Shown here: positions 36,707-48,485 of the stretch, piece by piece
Numbering within the stretch: the stretch's first letter is position 1
How the letters are laid out: each line of letters begins with the position of its first letter
From: Trifolium pratense
Lineage: Eukaryota > Streptophyta > Magnoliopsida > Fabales > Fabaceae
Direction of reading: 5' to 3'
Assembly: GCF_020283565.1 (NCBI RefSeq)
Contig: NC_060060.1
Span: 310,001 to 374,000 of the forward strand
DNA length: 64,000 nt
Notes under the pieces: model-generated
Told to the model about the DNA's origin: nothing
The model's database searches: none
What the model saw: the letters and a program-made list of their open reading frames with translations, nothing else
Translations under genes and position numbers: made by a program

Positions 36707-36890
36707 GTTCTGAGTCGATTGAAATTGAAAGGGTTTTAGGGTTTGTGTAGTTGAATGAAATGATCTAGGGTCATTGACCAAAAGTCTATATATATCTGGT
36801 TCTGAGTTGATTGAAATTGAAAGGGTTTTAGGGTTTGTGTAGTTGAATGAAATGATCTAGGGTCATTGACCAAAAGTCTATATATATATA
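36707..36890. repeat. Tandem duplication of a 92-bp unit
   Basis: 36707-36798 and 36799-36890 are nearly identical (GGGTTTTAGGGTTTGTGTAG in both). It lies about 350 bp past the 3' end of the second UGT. Confidence 0.9.
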
Positions 36891-37232
36891 TATATATAGT
36901 AGAACGAAAGGAATTTTGGGTTCTTTCTATATTAAATTCGTATAATAATCGCCTCAAAATAAACTCCGCTAACTGTTGAATTTTTTATAGTGATATCTAT
37001 AATAAATCCGTGTGATAGCACAAATATTTGCCACTAGTTTAATTAAAAACTTATTCAATTTTTGTAAGGATAGAGTAATTAACAAACAAAAAATTCTAGA
37101 CATATTTAAATCTCAATTTCTACACCATTTTATTATTTTCAAATTAACGAAACAACACACTAATACTATGTCGATATGGGTGTGATAGGAGCCAAAGATA
37201 TCCATATCACATGAAAAACTTTGATTATTCAA

Positions 37233-38651
37233 TCAACCATAGTTCTTCTGCTTCAACAACTGACCCAACTTAGTCAAAGCAACAAATGAACTTCCACTAT
37301 CGACATTTGCCTCCTTAGCATATATTTTCATCTTAAAAATCGTTTGTCGAATCTCTTTCCCTTTATTGGAATCCATCAAATCCTTAACTCGGTCCGCCAA
37401 CTCAGTTCCACTCACATATCCATCTTTTGACTTGTTTAATTCCAAAGCCACCTTCATTTCATCAACCAAAATCACCTTGTTCAGCTTTTGTTCCGCATAC
37501 AAAGGCCACGCCACCATAGGCACCCCTTCACAAACTGCTTCTAACACCGAATTCCATCCACAATGTGTCACAAAGCCACCAATAGAGTCGTGACTTAGTA
37601 TTGCACCTTGTGGGGCCCAATTTCTTACCACCATTCCCTTTTCCTTTGTCCTCTCCAAAAACCCTTCTGGTAACAACTCGTCTAAACTCAGCTCTTCTAA
37701 GTCCAAATCAGCCCTAATAACCCACAAAAATCTTTGTTCACTTTTTTCCAATCCAAGTGCTATCTCATTCAATTGAGCTTTACAAAATCTACCCATGCTC
37801 CCAAAACTTAAAAGCACGACGCTTTGACTTGGTTGTGATTCAAGCCAACTCAAACACCCAGTTTCATCTCCTCCATAAGAAGGTGTGATCAAAGGTCCAA
37901 CACAGAAAATGGATGGTGTAGTTCCATCAAGAACACACAACCCTTCTTTCAAAGCTTTAATTGCTCTTCCTTCAATAGCATCAAAAGTGTTCACAATAAT
38001 CCCATCACATTTCCTCATAGTTTTCGCCGATTCAAGCAAAAACTGATACCCTATACTCCCAGTATCCTTACCATCATCAGGTAAATCATCAATTGAAAAA
38101 CTCTTTGGTGTCCCAGGTATATTAAGAGACATATGAAGATCAGTAATAGGTTTTGTAGCATTTTGGTGAAAAGATGGAAAATTAAGGAAAATAGCTACAG
38201 CAATTGCACCTGAAGTGTAGTAAAAGTAAGTAGGGATTTCAAGTTTAGTAGAGACATGTGAAGCACTATAAGTGAAAAAATCTAAGATAACAGCTTTGAG
38301 GTTTGTAGTCTTGGAAATTGAATGTAGAATATTTTCAACATGGTGGTTGCATTGGTGAGAAACTTCAAAGGTGATTAAGTGTGGTGGAAGTGTTATAGGG
38401 CATGAAACTGGAGGAATGTAATGGAAATTAATTGAGGGAAATGTGGCTGAAACTGAAGCTATGTATTGTTCTTGTGGAGATAGGGTTTTTTGGTTTGTGT
38501 CTTTGTTGGTTGTGTTTTTGTTGGGTGATGTAAGAATGAGAATAGTGATGGAAAATGAAGGGTGTTGAGTTAATATTAGTTTACCTAATTCAACCATGGA
38601 CATTAAGTGTCCACTACCAAGAGCAGGGTACATAACTATAGTATCCTTCAT
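37233..38651 (-). CDS. UDP-glycosyltransferase, UGT88E-like (paralogue of the 17.1-kb gene)
   Basis: A 472-residue single-exon family-1 glycosyltransferase, close in sequence to the gene at 17100-18533 along its whole length. It is expected to glucosylate a flavonoid or isoflavonoid hydroxyl in the cytosol. Catalytic His15 lies in ALGSGHLMS and Asp124 in VILDF. The PSPG box runs from Trp345 to Gln388 with HCGWNS, the usual CEGVPM and a terminal WPLYAEQ. The main differences from its paralogue are the middle loop at about residues 160-205 (acceptor side) and a shorter C-terminus ending KQKNYG. Start ATG and stop TGA region are clean and there is no intron. The two genes are about 18.7 kb apart on the same strand with only transposons between, so this is a tandem pair pushed apart by insertions. 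The acceptor is inferred from family, not shown. Confidence 0.95.
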   Translation of the reverse strand: MKDTIVMYPALGSGHLMSMVELGKLILTQHPSFSITILILTSPNKNTTNKDTNQKTLSPQEQYIASVSATFPSINFHYIPPVSCPITLPPHLITFEVSHQCNHHVENILHSISKTTNLKAVILDFFTYSASHVSTKLEIPTYFYYTSGAIAVAIFLNFPSFHQNATKPITDLHMSLNIPGTPKSFSIDDLPDDGKDTGSIGYQFLLESAKTMRKCDGIIVNTFDAIEGRAIKALKEGLCVLDGTTPSIFCVGPLITPSYGGDETGCLSWLESQPSQSVVLLSFGSMGRFCKAQLNEIALGLEKSEQRFLWVIRADLDLEELSLDELLPEGFLERTKEKGMVVRNWAPQGAILSHDSIGGFVTHCGWNSVLEAVCEGVPMVAWPLYAEQKLNKVILVDEMKVALELNKSKDGYVSGTELADRVKDLMDSNKGKEIRQTIFKMKIYAKEANVDSGSSFVALTKLGQLLKQKNYG

Positions 38652-38710
38652 GTTTCAGAATTTGAACGAGCAAGAGTTAATTCACATGAAGATGAAGAGA
38701 AGGGAATAGG

Positions 38711-38720
38711 TGTATTTAAG
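38711..38720 (-). promoter_or_regulatory. TATA-like box of the 37.2-kb UGT gene
   Basis: Minus-strand CTTAAATACA about 60 bp upstream of the ATG, matching the element in front of the other UGT copy. The surrounding 5' leader also resembles it weakly. Confidence 0.5.
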
Positions 38721-38867
38721 GGGATTGGGTTTAGGTTATTATGTGAAAATAACTAGTGAACATTTTTTTTTATGGTCAAAAGTGAAGAAGAAAGTTTCCT
38801 TTTTTATTAAATAATATTAATTATAAGTTTGACTATGGTGAAAAAAATATTATATTTGACTTTTTAT

Positions 38868-38947
38868 GAAAAGATGCATTTGTTTGAAATATTTTAATGA
38901 TAATATGAAAAGATGCATTTGTTTGAAATGTTTTTAATGATAATAGT
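38868..38947. repeat. Tandem duplication of about 40 bp
   Basis: GAAAAGATGCATTTGTTTGA followed by about 20 bp occurs twice, about 220-300 bp upstream of the second UGT ATG. Confidence 0.85.
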
Positions 38948-39057
38948 GTGTAAACGGTAAGAAAAGAGTAAAAAAAATTGTCATTTTAAAAAATAGAAAA
39001 ATAATTAACCTATTATCAAAAACAGATTGTACTAAAATGAATGTCTCTTTTAATTTT

Positions 39058-39463
39058 GGCTTAATTAGTCTATTGATCCCTTAAAGACATTTTAGGTTTC
39101 ACAATGATTCCTTAAAGAAAAAAAGTTTCGGATTGGTCCCTTAAAGAAAAAAAGGCCCGGATTGGTCTTAAAGACATATATTTTTGTCATATTGGTCTTT
39201 TCCGTTAAATTTTAACTTCAAATATAACAAAAAATTCCAATGGTTAAAATTTTAAAAATTAATAAGGTTTTTGGTGGACCACTTACATTTAATGACATTG
39301 ACAATTCTGTCTATTAAAACTAACGTTTTTTTGTAAAAAATTGACAAAAAAAATCAATTGAGAAACGAATGTGTCTTTAAGGGACCAATCCTGACCTTTT
39401 TTTCTTTAAAGAACTATTGTGAAACCTAAAATATCTTTAAGGGATCAAAAGACTAATTAAGCC
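39058..39463. mobile_element. MITE, family C copy 2
   Basis: Starts GGCTTAATTAGTCTATTGAT and ends ATCAAAAGACTAATTAAGCC, with repeated CCTTAAAGAAAAAAAG blocks in both halves. Confidence 0.75.
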
Positions 39464-39585
39464 TTTAATTTTCAATGTAATATTAATATGTTTTTTCAAT
39501 TGTAATTTGTTTCAATTCGTTTTCATCATTTTTTTTTTATATTTAACGGGGCCAATCGTTTTATATTTATAGCATAATGGTGAAT

Positions 39586-40479
39586 GAGGTTTGCTAATTT
39601 AAATTCACCTAATGAAGGTCTAAATTAGCAAAGTGCATCTTATCACATTGGACAAGAATATCCCTTTACCTCTATTCCAATCAATTTTAACTAGAAGGCT
39701 AATTTAGTAAGTCTCCATTTATTTGTCGGAAAAAAAACCGTACAGTATTAGTTGGTGCGTGATGACTGATGCCTGATGATGTTTCCAAATTTCCAAATTA
39801 TTATCTTCTTTTTTAGTTTTTTTCCTATCCTACCATCATTTTGGTTTACAATTTTTTTTTTTTAATGATAATAGCATCTGAATATTATTAATGATATTAT
39901 TCCCTATATCGTTCCAATTTTAACGGATGTTCCCAAAGGGACATTTATTAATGATATTATTACAGCAACTTTAAATTATTACATTGGTATTTTGTTTTTT
40001 TCATAAGCAAATAATTGAATTATAAGGAGTATAAGGTGTACTCAACCCGAATTGTAAGGGTTTAGTACACCTTATACTCCTTATAATTCAATTATTTGCT
40101 TATAAAAAAAACAAAAAAATCAATGTAAGATTTTATATGAAAGACTAAAATTTTGGATTACTATAAAACGCAGTGATTTTTATTTTCACAGTACTTTGTT
40201 TCGATTAAAGAGAGAAAAATATCAAAGTTGAGTAACATGTTTTTTTAAGTTGTCATTTTTTGATTTCCTAGGTTGTGTATTTATGTTTGCAATATTTATA
40301 ATTAAGTTGGTCTAAATTAGCAAATGAGTGAACACCATTTAATAAAATTTACCTAACTAACCCTCTCAATTTTTTAGTGTAAAATAACTAAATGTCAAGG
40401 GTTTTTTGTCCAAAGTAAAAAGGTGCACCTTGCTAATTTAGACTTTCATATTTTTAGGTGGATCTAAATTAACAAACCC
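39586..40479. mobile_element. MITE, family A copy 2, interrupted by foreign DNA
   Basis: Ends GAGGTTTGCTAATTTAAATT and GGATCTAAATTAACAAACC. The middle (about 39730-40200) does not match copy 1 and contains the hairpin at 39978-40127. Confidence 0.6.
40003..40103. repeat. Perfect 39-bp hairpin
   Basis: Arms 40003-40041 and 40065-40103 are exact inverted copies (core TTGAATTATAAGGAGTATAA), with a 23-nt loop. Weaker pairing continues outward to about 39978 and 40127, so it may be a very small MITE. Confidence 0.92.
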
Positions 40480-41341
40480 CAATGGTATATATATCATTAC
40501 TTGATAACGATAAATTAGTAAAAATATTATTCTCTCATTTTTATTATTACATGTACAATTTTCTTAGAAACCAAAGGTCGAGGTAAGTAAGAAAGAGAGT
40601 TGTGTAAAAGGAGTCATATCCGGTAAACATGATTTATGTTATGCCTTTTACAAAGAAGAACAAATGGCAGACAAGGCGAACCTATCCTCACGAATAAGAG
40701 GAAATGCGTCAAGCTAGCGACGCTAAACAAGCGCTGCTTGGAGGCAACCCAAGGATTATTTCTCATTCAATGCAATTTTCAATTACGTACTTTTTCATAT
40801 TTCCAAAACAATTATATAATAATGTCATTTGCTGGACAACCCCCAAATAAAAAATGAAATAATTGTTTGCTTGTTTATTATTCAGTACATGTTTTAAAGC
40901 TATAGGCAAAGTTCCAGTGCGACGACAGAAACAAAGTGCCGTTTCTGACATTTTATGGGCCCTAGGCAAAAAAAAAATTATTTTTTTATTAAAGGGAAAA
41001 TAAAAAGACAACAAGACAAGCATTAATACATACTATAAAAAAAATAGCATCAATACATAATAATAGTTTAATAACAAAAAAATAAATTTAAATAACATAT
41101 TAAGTATTAACAATTTGTTGAAAATAAATTAAATAACTTCTTAATAAAATTAGGGACACAAAAAATAAAACAACGCTAAAACCTAAACAAGAAAAACCAA
41201 TAATTCATACATACCTTGTAAGTATTAGAAAAAAAATAAAATTCAATAGGCCGGAATTAGGAACAAAAATAGGTGTTGTCGTCTTTTTGTTGTTCTTATG
41301 CAGGGTTCTATTTTAATTCTACTATTATGCCTAATTATTTA

Positions 41342-41574
41342 CTACCTCCGTCCTAAAACAATGGTCCTTTACGCATACCAATGCATAATTTGAATCATTA
41401 ACATATTTAGTTTTCTTTCATGAAAAATTATAAAAATTTAATATTGTGAAAATATACATCGAGACAAATCAAACAAGATCTTATTTGCTAATGTATATTT
41501 GTTTTTATACATTAGTAAAAAAAATACGGTCAAAATAAATGTCAACAGGGACAATTGTTTTGTGACGGAGGGAG
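41342..41574. mobile_element. Stowaway MITE
   Basis: Left CTACCTCCGTCCTAAAACAA, right TTGTTTTGTGACGGAGGGAG, TA on both sides. Internal GCATACCAATGCATAA is shared with the copy at 12038. Confidence 0.88.
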
Positions 41575-41822
41575 TACTAGGTATAACAAAAATATTGGAC
41601 CTCAATTACATTTTGAGTAACACTTATTTTATAGGCCTAATCATGTTTTATTTTTTTAAGGAAAATGCTAAACAGTGCCCCGGGAACTGGTTAAGCACAT
41701 AAATAAGGAAATTCTGCTTTGGAACATGTGCATTCAATACCTTGAATGTGTAAAATATTCACTTACCAACATTAATTTTATACTTTATGTTCTTTTTGGA
41801 TATACTTAATAAGTGCTCCGAG

Positions 41823-43614
41823 CAATGTTTTAAAACCCCGACCGGTGATCGACCCGGTCGAGGCACTGGGTCACTGGTTCACTGGTCTGACCAGTGGGTC
41901 ACTGGTCAGACCGCACGACTATTGACCCGGCTTATATAAAAAATTTAAAATATTAACTTGAATTTCATAACAATAAAATTTAATGAAAAAAAAATTTCCT
42001 TCAAACTTTTTTTAATAAAATTTCATATATTTAAAAGGAAAAACACAAAAGTGTCTCATTTTATCGTTATTTATATTTTGATTCACATATCCAACCATAT
42101 AATATTATAATTTAGTCAATAAAATTATTATTATATCATAATTTTTAATTAGAACAACATTATTTAATATTGAAATTCTGGCACACTAGTAACACGATGT
42201 TGAACACGATGCTCCAACACTGTATGTTTGATCCGATGATCCAACACTGTGTTCAACACTGAAATAGACGAACAATAAGGAAATATAAAATGCACGAAAC
42301 AGAATAACACATTTATTTGTTAACCCAGTTCAGCATAACAGCCTACTCTGGGGGATACCAATTCAGGAGTGAATCCACTATGATAGTATTAGTTCAAAGC
42401 CCTCAATAAACGCCCCGTTTATGACTTCTCACCTAATCACCACCCGTGCTATATTCTACCTAAGTCACACCTAGGTATGAGAACCTCCGCTCAACTCCTC
42501 TTAATCACAGCCACTGTGATCGTACACGTTACAGTTTACAGATGAAGACACACTTCTTAAAACATCCACCAATTTCGTACTTCAAAGCTTAGGAATGGTT
42601 CATACACACTATCTTCTTGCTTAGAAGCTCCGGAGATATTACAACACAGTAACACACAGTCCTTAATCTTGCATCAAGGTAATACAAGAAGAGGAACACA
42701 ATTAATAATACTAAAACCCTAAACACACGCTTTGTTAAACTCAATTTCGGCTTCAGTGAGTTGCACAAGGGTTCAGTCTTCCTTTATATAGCACGAGCTA
42801 GGTCTTGAATTGGGCTTCAAAAACGCAGCAGGTCCAGAAGTTACTTCAAGGAATATTCTTGAATCAAATGTTTTGTTTCCATAAATAGTTGATGCATTCT
42901 GAAACAAAACTAGGTCATGGTCGCCTTCTAGAACATTAGGAAAGGCGTGCTGCTTGGTGCAAAAGTAAAAAGGCGAGATTTCCATAAATAGAACTCCACG
43001 CGAGAATAAAAAAACATCAGGCCCGGCCCACTGGATGTGATATCCAATGTTGAAGCATTGTATCCAACATCTTGCTTGTACCTGATGTTGAAACATTCAG
43101 TTCAACATCTAACTTGAATATTTGTTTTAGCAAAATAAGGCCAACATGAAACACCAACAAATATATTACATTAAAATAAAACAATGAATTAAATTAAATA
43201 ATAAGAAAAAAAAATTATCAATGTATTTATTAATATATGCCATGGTGTTTTTTTTTAAGGAATGTCATTGTTGTTTATAACTAGTGTAATAGTATTAAAT
43301 ATATTTCAGTAATAATGAATATCACATAAATGTAAGTGGCCTAGTGGTGGTTGTGATGTTGAAGTATAGACAGGACCTGTATTCGATTCTCATATCCAAC
43401 ATAATATGATTTTTTTTGAAATAATTCAATTTCTCTCCAAACCGGTCCGGTTCGCGCGCGGATTTACCCGGTTCCCGGTTCAACCATCGACCCGGCCGGT
43501 TCACAGCGGTTTTCGACAGTTTAAAAGCAGAACCGGTTCTGGATGCTAACCGAGCCGGCCACCCCACCGGTTCCCGGTCCGACCGGCCAGTCCGGTCCGG
43601 TTTTTAAAACTATG
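41823..43614. mobile_element. hAT-type non-autonomous element with exact 8-bp target duplication
   Basis: Flanked by GCTCCGAG at 41815-41822 and 43615-43622. Ends CAATGTTTTAAAACCCCGAC and, inverted, CATAGTTTTAAAAACCGGAC match the known plant hAT end type. The native sequence is about 800 bp, rich in CCGGT-type motifs; the rest is a solo LTR nested at 42171-43159. Confidence 0.88.
42171..43159 (-). mobile_element. Solo LTR with perfect 5-bp target duplication AATAT
   Basis: Minus strand starts TGTTGGTGTTTCATGTTGGC and ends CCAGAATTTCA. AATAT lies at 42166-42170 and 43160-43164. 989 bp with no coding region. The inner block TTTGTTAACCCAGTTCAGC recurs in the fragment at 28419. The superfamily is uncertain (copia-like ends). 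Confidence 0.82.
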
Positions 43615-44057
43615 GCTCCGAGACACTGTTTAGCATGATTTTTTTTTTTTTAAATATAATTGGTTTTTTTTTTAATAATAGTAGGTAGGTATAAAAGAAA
43701 TTGGGCCCCCAAAATTAATGGGCCCTAGGCCATGGCACTCATTGCCTACCCTCATGGCCGAGCCTGATAGGATTCCATAGAAGTATATATACAACTATGC
43801 CAACGATTCAACGTTTGCTAAAAATAGATTTGAGGTTCTCTAAAGTAATTGATTTGAGTTAAATCAAAGATAAATCATGAGATTTGTTACCATCAATGTT
43901 TAATTCATTTTCAATTTTATTCACATCAGAGGATTCAAATCAATCTAAAATACATAAGTTTCAAATCAAAAAATGCTAAGATCCTTTTTACACATCCCAA
44001 TCAAAGCATTATTGGAAAGAAAACCTATGTATACCCCTTAATATTATTCAATCGAGA

Positions 44058-44632
44058 TCAATGGAAACTGCCACCAAGTTTAACCTTGGCCTCATCATCC
44101 GGTTTGACCGAGGGCAACATAACCATCGCCAATATGGCACTGATGACGGCAGCCACCGCACCCACGATGAATGCCGGCAAATTACCACCACCAAATAGAG
44201 CATCCCAAGGTCCACTTAGTGTTGACACAAACATCTATATATACATAAAAATGATCATGTCAAATAATGAAACACATTTTTTTTATTAAATAAAAAAGTA
44301 TAAATGACGTAAATATATTCTGACCTGTGGTACCACAATTGCAAGATTCAAAACACCCAACGATAAACCTGAATATTTTGAAGGAAAAAATAATAATATT
44401 ATGAATTTTATTTTATAAATAATAAAAAACAAAAAACTTATAAGACATTCAAAGTATGTTATGAATTGCTTTACCTTGTCCTGCCCCTGAAGCACTGCAA
44501 TAAATTGATGCTAGAGCAAAAGGAACACTGAATGTAATCTGGACAAAATACACAGCAAATAATGATTTTAGATTAGTATAAAGTAAAATATCAAATAATA
44601 ATAGTCACTTTCCGAAAAAATAAAAAATAAAA

Positions 44633-44677
<45 letters not shown>

Positions 44678-46096
44678 TACCGAGCCGAATGGTAGTGTTT
44701 TAATAAAAGTGCAATGCAGCAGCTGTGAAGACCGTTAGAGGTAAAGAAAAAAACCTTACCAATAAATGGTCTTTAAGGCTGTTGCACCATATAGCTATAT
44801 AATATGATATGGGATCTAGATCCTTAATTAAAAGTGAATTGAATAATTACTTACCGCCATAGGGATACCAAGAACTGCGAAGAAGAGCATGGCGCTGATC
44901 TTGACACCTTCGGAAGGATTTCCAATGGTGGCACCACCACTAAGCTGACGTTCTTGTTCTGCAATTTTAGTAATGACGACGGTCATTGCCAAGCCGATAG
45001 CCAGAATGAAATTAACGATACCCCAAAGTCTCTTGATTCCTCCAACCATTTTTCCCAATGGTTCTACTGCCAAAGACATGAAAGCAAGAACAATAGCATT
45101 AAGCATAAGTCCTAAAGAACCAGCTCTCACTCCATTGTCATATGCTGGCTCTCCTGCAACTCCGCCATACACCTCATGACCAACCCAATCGGTATCGAAC
45201 AAGAAGAATGGGAACCACGCGATCCAGTTTACGCATGTCACTAACATCAATATCCACATTGGCCTCTTCAATTCCTTCATTGCACCGAACATTTCTCCGA
45301 AGCAAGAAACCTGCATGTCGTCGTCATCACTCACCATATGCTTCTCCATTGGTTTGTCCTCGACGATAATGAGGGCGGTACCAGCAAGGACTGCCAAGAG
45401 AATAATGGAGAAAAAGAAACAACTCTTAAGATTCGCACAGAAGACGTTACATGCTTCGGTTTCAGTGAAGGGGAACCAATTATGGAGTTTGCTGTAGGAA
45501 CCTGCGGCGTATCCAAGGATGTTACCTAGGGCCATGAAGAAAGAGAAGTAACCCATAGCTGTTCTCGTCTTTTTCTCATCACCCGCAGCAAGGTCAGCGA
45601 GGAAAGCACGACACGGTCCCTGGAGCATGTTGTTTGCTACGTCAAGGATCCAAAATCCTAGGACGAAGAAAGCAACAGCTCGTGGTCTAGTTTTTTTAGT
45701 TATGTCATCACCCAATGAATGACCGAGATCAGCAGCATATCCAATGAGGAAGACAGAAATAGCAACAGCTAGAGATCCAAAAAAGATGAAAGGACGACGA
45801 CGACCAAACCGGCAAGTGCTACGGTCACTATAATAACCACATATAGGCTGGACAAGAAGTCCAGATATTGGGCCACATAGCCAAATGAAAGAGGCCCATG
45901 CGTGCGGAACTCCAAGAGTCTGCACGTATGGGGTCAAGAGAGAAAGTTGAAGAGCCCATCCAAATTGAACACCAGCAGCGATAGATGCCACGGCGATCAT
46001 CTTACTGATTGGGCTAGGGGCGGATTGCCCATTATCTAATTCAAGGGAGGAACCCTTATCATGATTGTTTTCCTTGGCTGGAGATGTAGAATCCAT
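44058..46096 (-). CDS. Sucrose/H+ symporter, SUT1-type (four exons, 508 aa)
   Basis: Exons on the minus strand: 46096-44855, 44538-44475, 44368-44325 and 44234-44058. Introns are 316, 106 and 90 bp with donors GTAAGT, GTAAAG and GTCAG and AG acceptors. The joined frame gives 508 residues ending GGSFH, close to the usual length of about 510. Family: glycoside-pentoside-hexuronide group of the major facilitator superfamily, plasma-membrane sucrose-proton symport for phloem or seed loading, 12 membrane segments. Visible marks: [19 protein letters not shown] in segment 1, His65 in GVPHAW (the position known to affect substrate binding in AtSUC1), RFGRRRPF at 96-103 between segments 2 and 3, [10 protein letters not shown] at 158-167, and a short N-terminus typical of the SUT1 clade rather than the SUT4 or SUT2 types. 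Reading on past 44855 runs into intron 1, so the longer single-exon frame is not real. A paralogue lies 3.1 kb upstream. Confidence 0.93.
44636..44679. repeat. (AAT)n microsatellite in intron 1 of the 44-kb SUT
   Basis: About 14 AAT units inside intron 1. The equivalent intron of the paralogue lacks it. Confidence 0.9.
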
Positions 46097-46243
46097 GGTT
46101 AAAGAAGAGAATTAATAAAAAGGTTAAAGGGATGTGTTTTTCCAGTTTATTAATTCTCTTAGAAAGGAAAGGAAATTTTTTCCTCTCTAAAGAGGTTGGA
46201 GGAATGAAATGGGGTTAAGTATTCAAAGGTGGATATCTTGAAT

Positions 46244-46250
46244 TTATAAT
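46244..46250 (-). promoter_or_regulatory. TATA box of the 44-kb sucrose transporter gene
   Basis: Minus-strand TTATAAA within CATTATAAATTC, about 150 bp before the ATG. The block around it, including a nearby GGGAT and TCTGCAT stretch on the plus strand, is also found before the paralogue at 51.46 kb. Confidence 0.55.
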
Positions 46251-46657
46251 GTTTGGAGAATGGGATGATTAATGGATCTGCATGATTCTTGGAGGATTTT
46301 TTATCAATCTCTTTTTCCTTTCATCCATAGTAACAATCAGTCGTTTTCTCTCTATATTAAGTAAAAAAAAACTAGCTAGTATTAACCATACATAGCTATA
46401 TATAGAGTTAGGGATAGAGTTTGCTCAAAACAAATTATTATGAAGCTATATCTGTCATTAATTTTATCATGAAGTTATCTGTCCTTAATTTTGAGAAGAT
46501 ATCATACCAAATTCCGTAATTTTTAATTAGTGAAATTTTTAATGAGAAAATTAAAGATTGTAATTGCAACAATATTGTGATTTGTTATATATAATGTACC
46601 TAAAAGACTAAAGTTTTTGTGCTGAACAACCTTCAATATAACTATTCATATTTATAA

Positions 46658-46843
46658 GGGTCATGCTAAACAGTGCTCCCGGGGCACTTGTTAAGCATAC
46701 CAAAAAAGGAAATAAAAATTAAAATATATATTGAAAAGACAACATTTTATACTTTTGAGGCATTGAATGCACGTATTTCGAGACAACATTTCTATTTTAA
46801 TATGCTTAACCTGTGCCCCGGGGGCACTGTTTAGCATTTTCCT
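46658..46843. mobile_element. MITE, family D copy 3
   Basis: Left GGGTCATGCTAAACAGTGCT, right GGGCACTGTTTAGCATTTTCC. Confidence 0.8.
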
Positions 46844-46853
46844 ATTTATAATT

Positions 46854-47478
46854 AGGCTTAAATATGAAAATGGTCCCTGCAATTACGGCTTGTTTTGATT
46901 TTAGTCCCTGCAAAAAAAAGTTTGATTTTAGTCCCTGCAAAATACCAAAACTTTTAAAAAGGTCCTTGAAGTGAATTTTTAGCTGACATGTCAAGTAGTT
47001 GATAATTTGACAAATGCTGACTATGATTTTTGATGACATGGAATTAACATGTCATTTTTATTTTTATTTTTTTTTTAAGCAAAAGAAGTTGGTAGCAGCA
47101 ACCTAACCAACCCAAAATATATAGATAATAAGAAAAAGAGAACAACAAAACAAGATGGAGGGGACAAAAACCAAAACTCTATCAAACACAATATCTAAAG
47201 GTTGTAAAACCTTGCTTGTTCCTATGTAAGCTAGCTGCAAGAAAATCAGGAGGTTCAAGCCAAAAGGTGTAGGAAGATAAAATACAACCAAGAGAAGGAA
47301 GGGTGTCAGCAACTTGATTCCCTTCTCTAAAAATGTGAAAAAAGGTCAAAATTTTACCCATTAGAAACTAAAAACAAAAGATTTTTTTTGTAGAGATGAA
47401 AACAAGTGATTTTATTTTACAGTGGGATGAAAATCGAAATTCGCTATAAAAGTAGGGACTAAAAACATAATTTCCCCT
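46854..47478. mobile_element. TIR element with a LINE fragment nested inside
   Basis: Ends AGGCTTAAATATGAAAATGG and, inverted, AGGGGAAATTATGTTTTTAG are followed by TCCCT in both. TTTTAGTCCCTGCAAAA occurs twice. The LINE piece at 47056-47345 sits inside. Confidence 0.6.
47056..47345 (-). pseudogene. LINE 3' end with RNase H tail
   Basis: Minus strand reads FFHIFREGNQVADTLPSLG, the last catalytic-Asp motif of a LINE-type RNase H domain. About 200 bp of 3' sequence and an A-rich tail (plus-strand TTTTTATTTTTATTTTTTTT) follow. It is a 5'-truncated insertion, common for LINEs. It is related to the relic at 10051-10700, which has SHIFREGNHCGDRLANVGL. Confidence 0.65.
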
Positions 47479-47626
47479 ATTTATTGATATTTAAATTTAA
47501 TTTTTTATTTAAAACTTCATAATATATTTAAGGTGTCATGTGTGGTTGTTGGTAGTGTTCTTGATATACATGATTATAAGAGTCACATATATAACATGAT
47601 AATGAACAAAGGTCATTAATAGTTTA

Positions 47627-47952
47627 CTCCCTCCGGACACAAATATAAGAAAAAAAACACTTTAAATTTTGGACACAAATATAAACAAAAGTCAACTACT
47701 TTTAAACTAATTAATACTACTATTTTTAATATACCCTTATTTAATCATTTCACTTTTCAAAAGTTTATGTGATTTCCAACGTATAAATCTTTTTTCAAAG
47801 GGTAATATAGTAAAGTTAACTCATATTTTGCATTAAATTAAGAAAATTAACTACACTTAACTAAATTTCTTAAACACCGATGTTGGATATAAATTTCCAC
47901 GTAAACAACCGCATAAACGGTTATTTTTTCTTATATTTGTGTCCGGAGAGAG
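47627..47952. mobile_element. Stowaway-like MITE, CTCCCTCCGGACACAAATAT ends
   Basis: Left end as named, right end ATATTTGTGTCCGGAGAGAG, TA on both sides. Confidence 0.85.
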
Positions 47953-48485
47953 TATTATTTATCTAATATTCAATTTATTTTAAATTTTATGGTATATTAT
48001 TTGTGTGTCACCATTTCTTTTTTAACAATAAAATTTCTAAATTGATAATAAAATTCTCAATTTCACTATAAGTTTAAAATTAAACTTTTAATCATAAATA
48101 TTCAAGTTTGATCTCAAACTTAAACAACACTTGAATATCCAACAACACTCTCACAATGGCACACTACCCTCGTGTACTCAAATAATGGTACTAACTACTA
48201 AGACAAGATTTTGCAAGTCACAATGTTTGGTCCAATCACTTTTATTTATGGGGAGGGATCAAATTCCACGTTATCTTAAACCCAACAATTAATTATTTTT
48301 TGTAAGACCCCACAATTAATTTGTGTTTAATACTCTTGGATCGATGAATTAAAAAACATACCCTCGACAGACATAGTTTCTTACTAATTGGTGTTACTAG
48401 TTTGTTTGAAGAAAAGAAGGAATCTCAATTATATTGCGTATTAATTTCCTAACTTACAATTAGTTTAACAAAAGATACCATCTAT

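Larger units (their letters stand above)
41659..43638. mobile_element. MITE, family D copy 2, split by a hAT element
   Basis: Left part 41659-41822 (AGGAAAATGCTAAACAGTGC onward) and right part 43623-43638 (ACACTGTTTAGCATGA) belong together. The break is the 8-bp duplication GCTCCGAG. Confidence 0.8.

Noticed and set aside
43322..43567. 81-aa GC-rich frame
   Set aside because: Translation of the hAT element arm (CCGGT motifs).
44828..44854. Read-through of SUT exon 1 giving a 422-aa protein ending VSNYSIHF
   Set aside because: A GTAAGT donor lies at 44854 and the missing C-terminal part is found in three downstream exons in correct phase. The tail is intron sequence. The same holds for the 416-aa reading of the other copy.
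45142..45529. Plus-strand frames over the sucrose transporter exons (also 50245-51009)
   Set aside because: Antisense shadows of membrane-protein codons.
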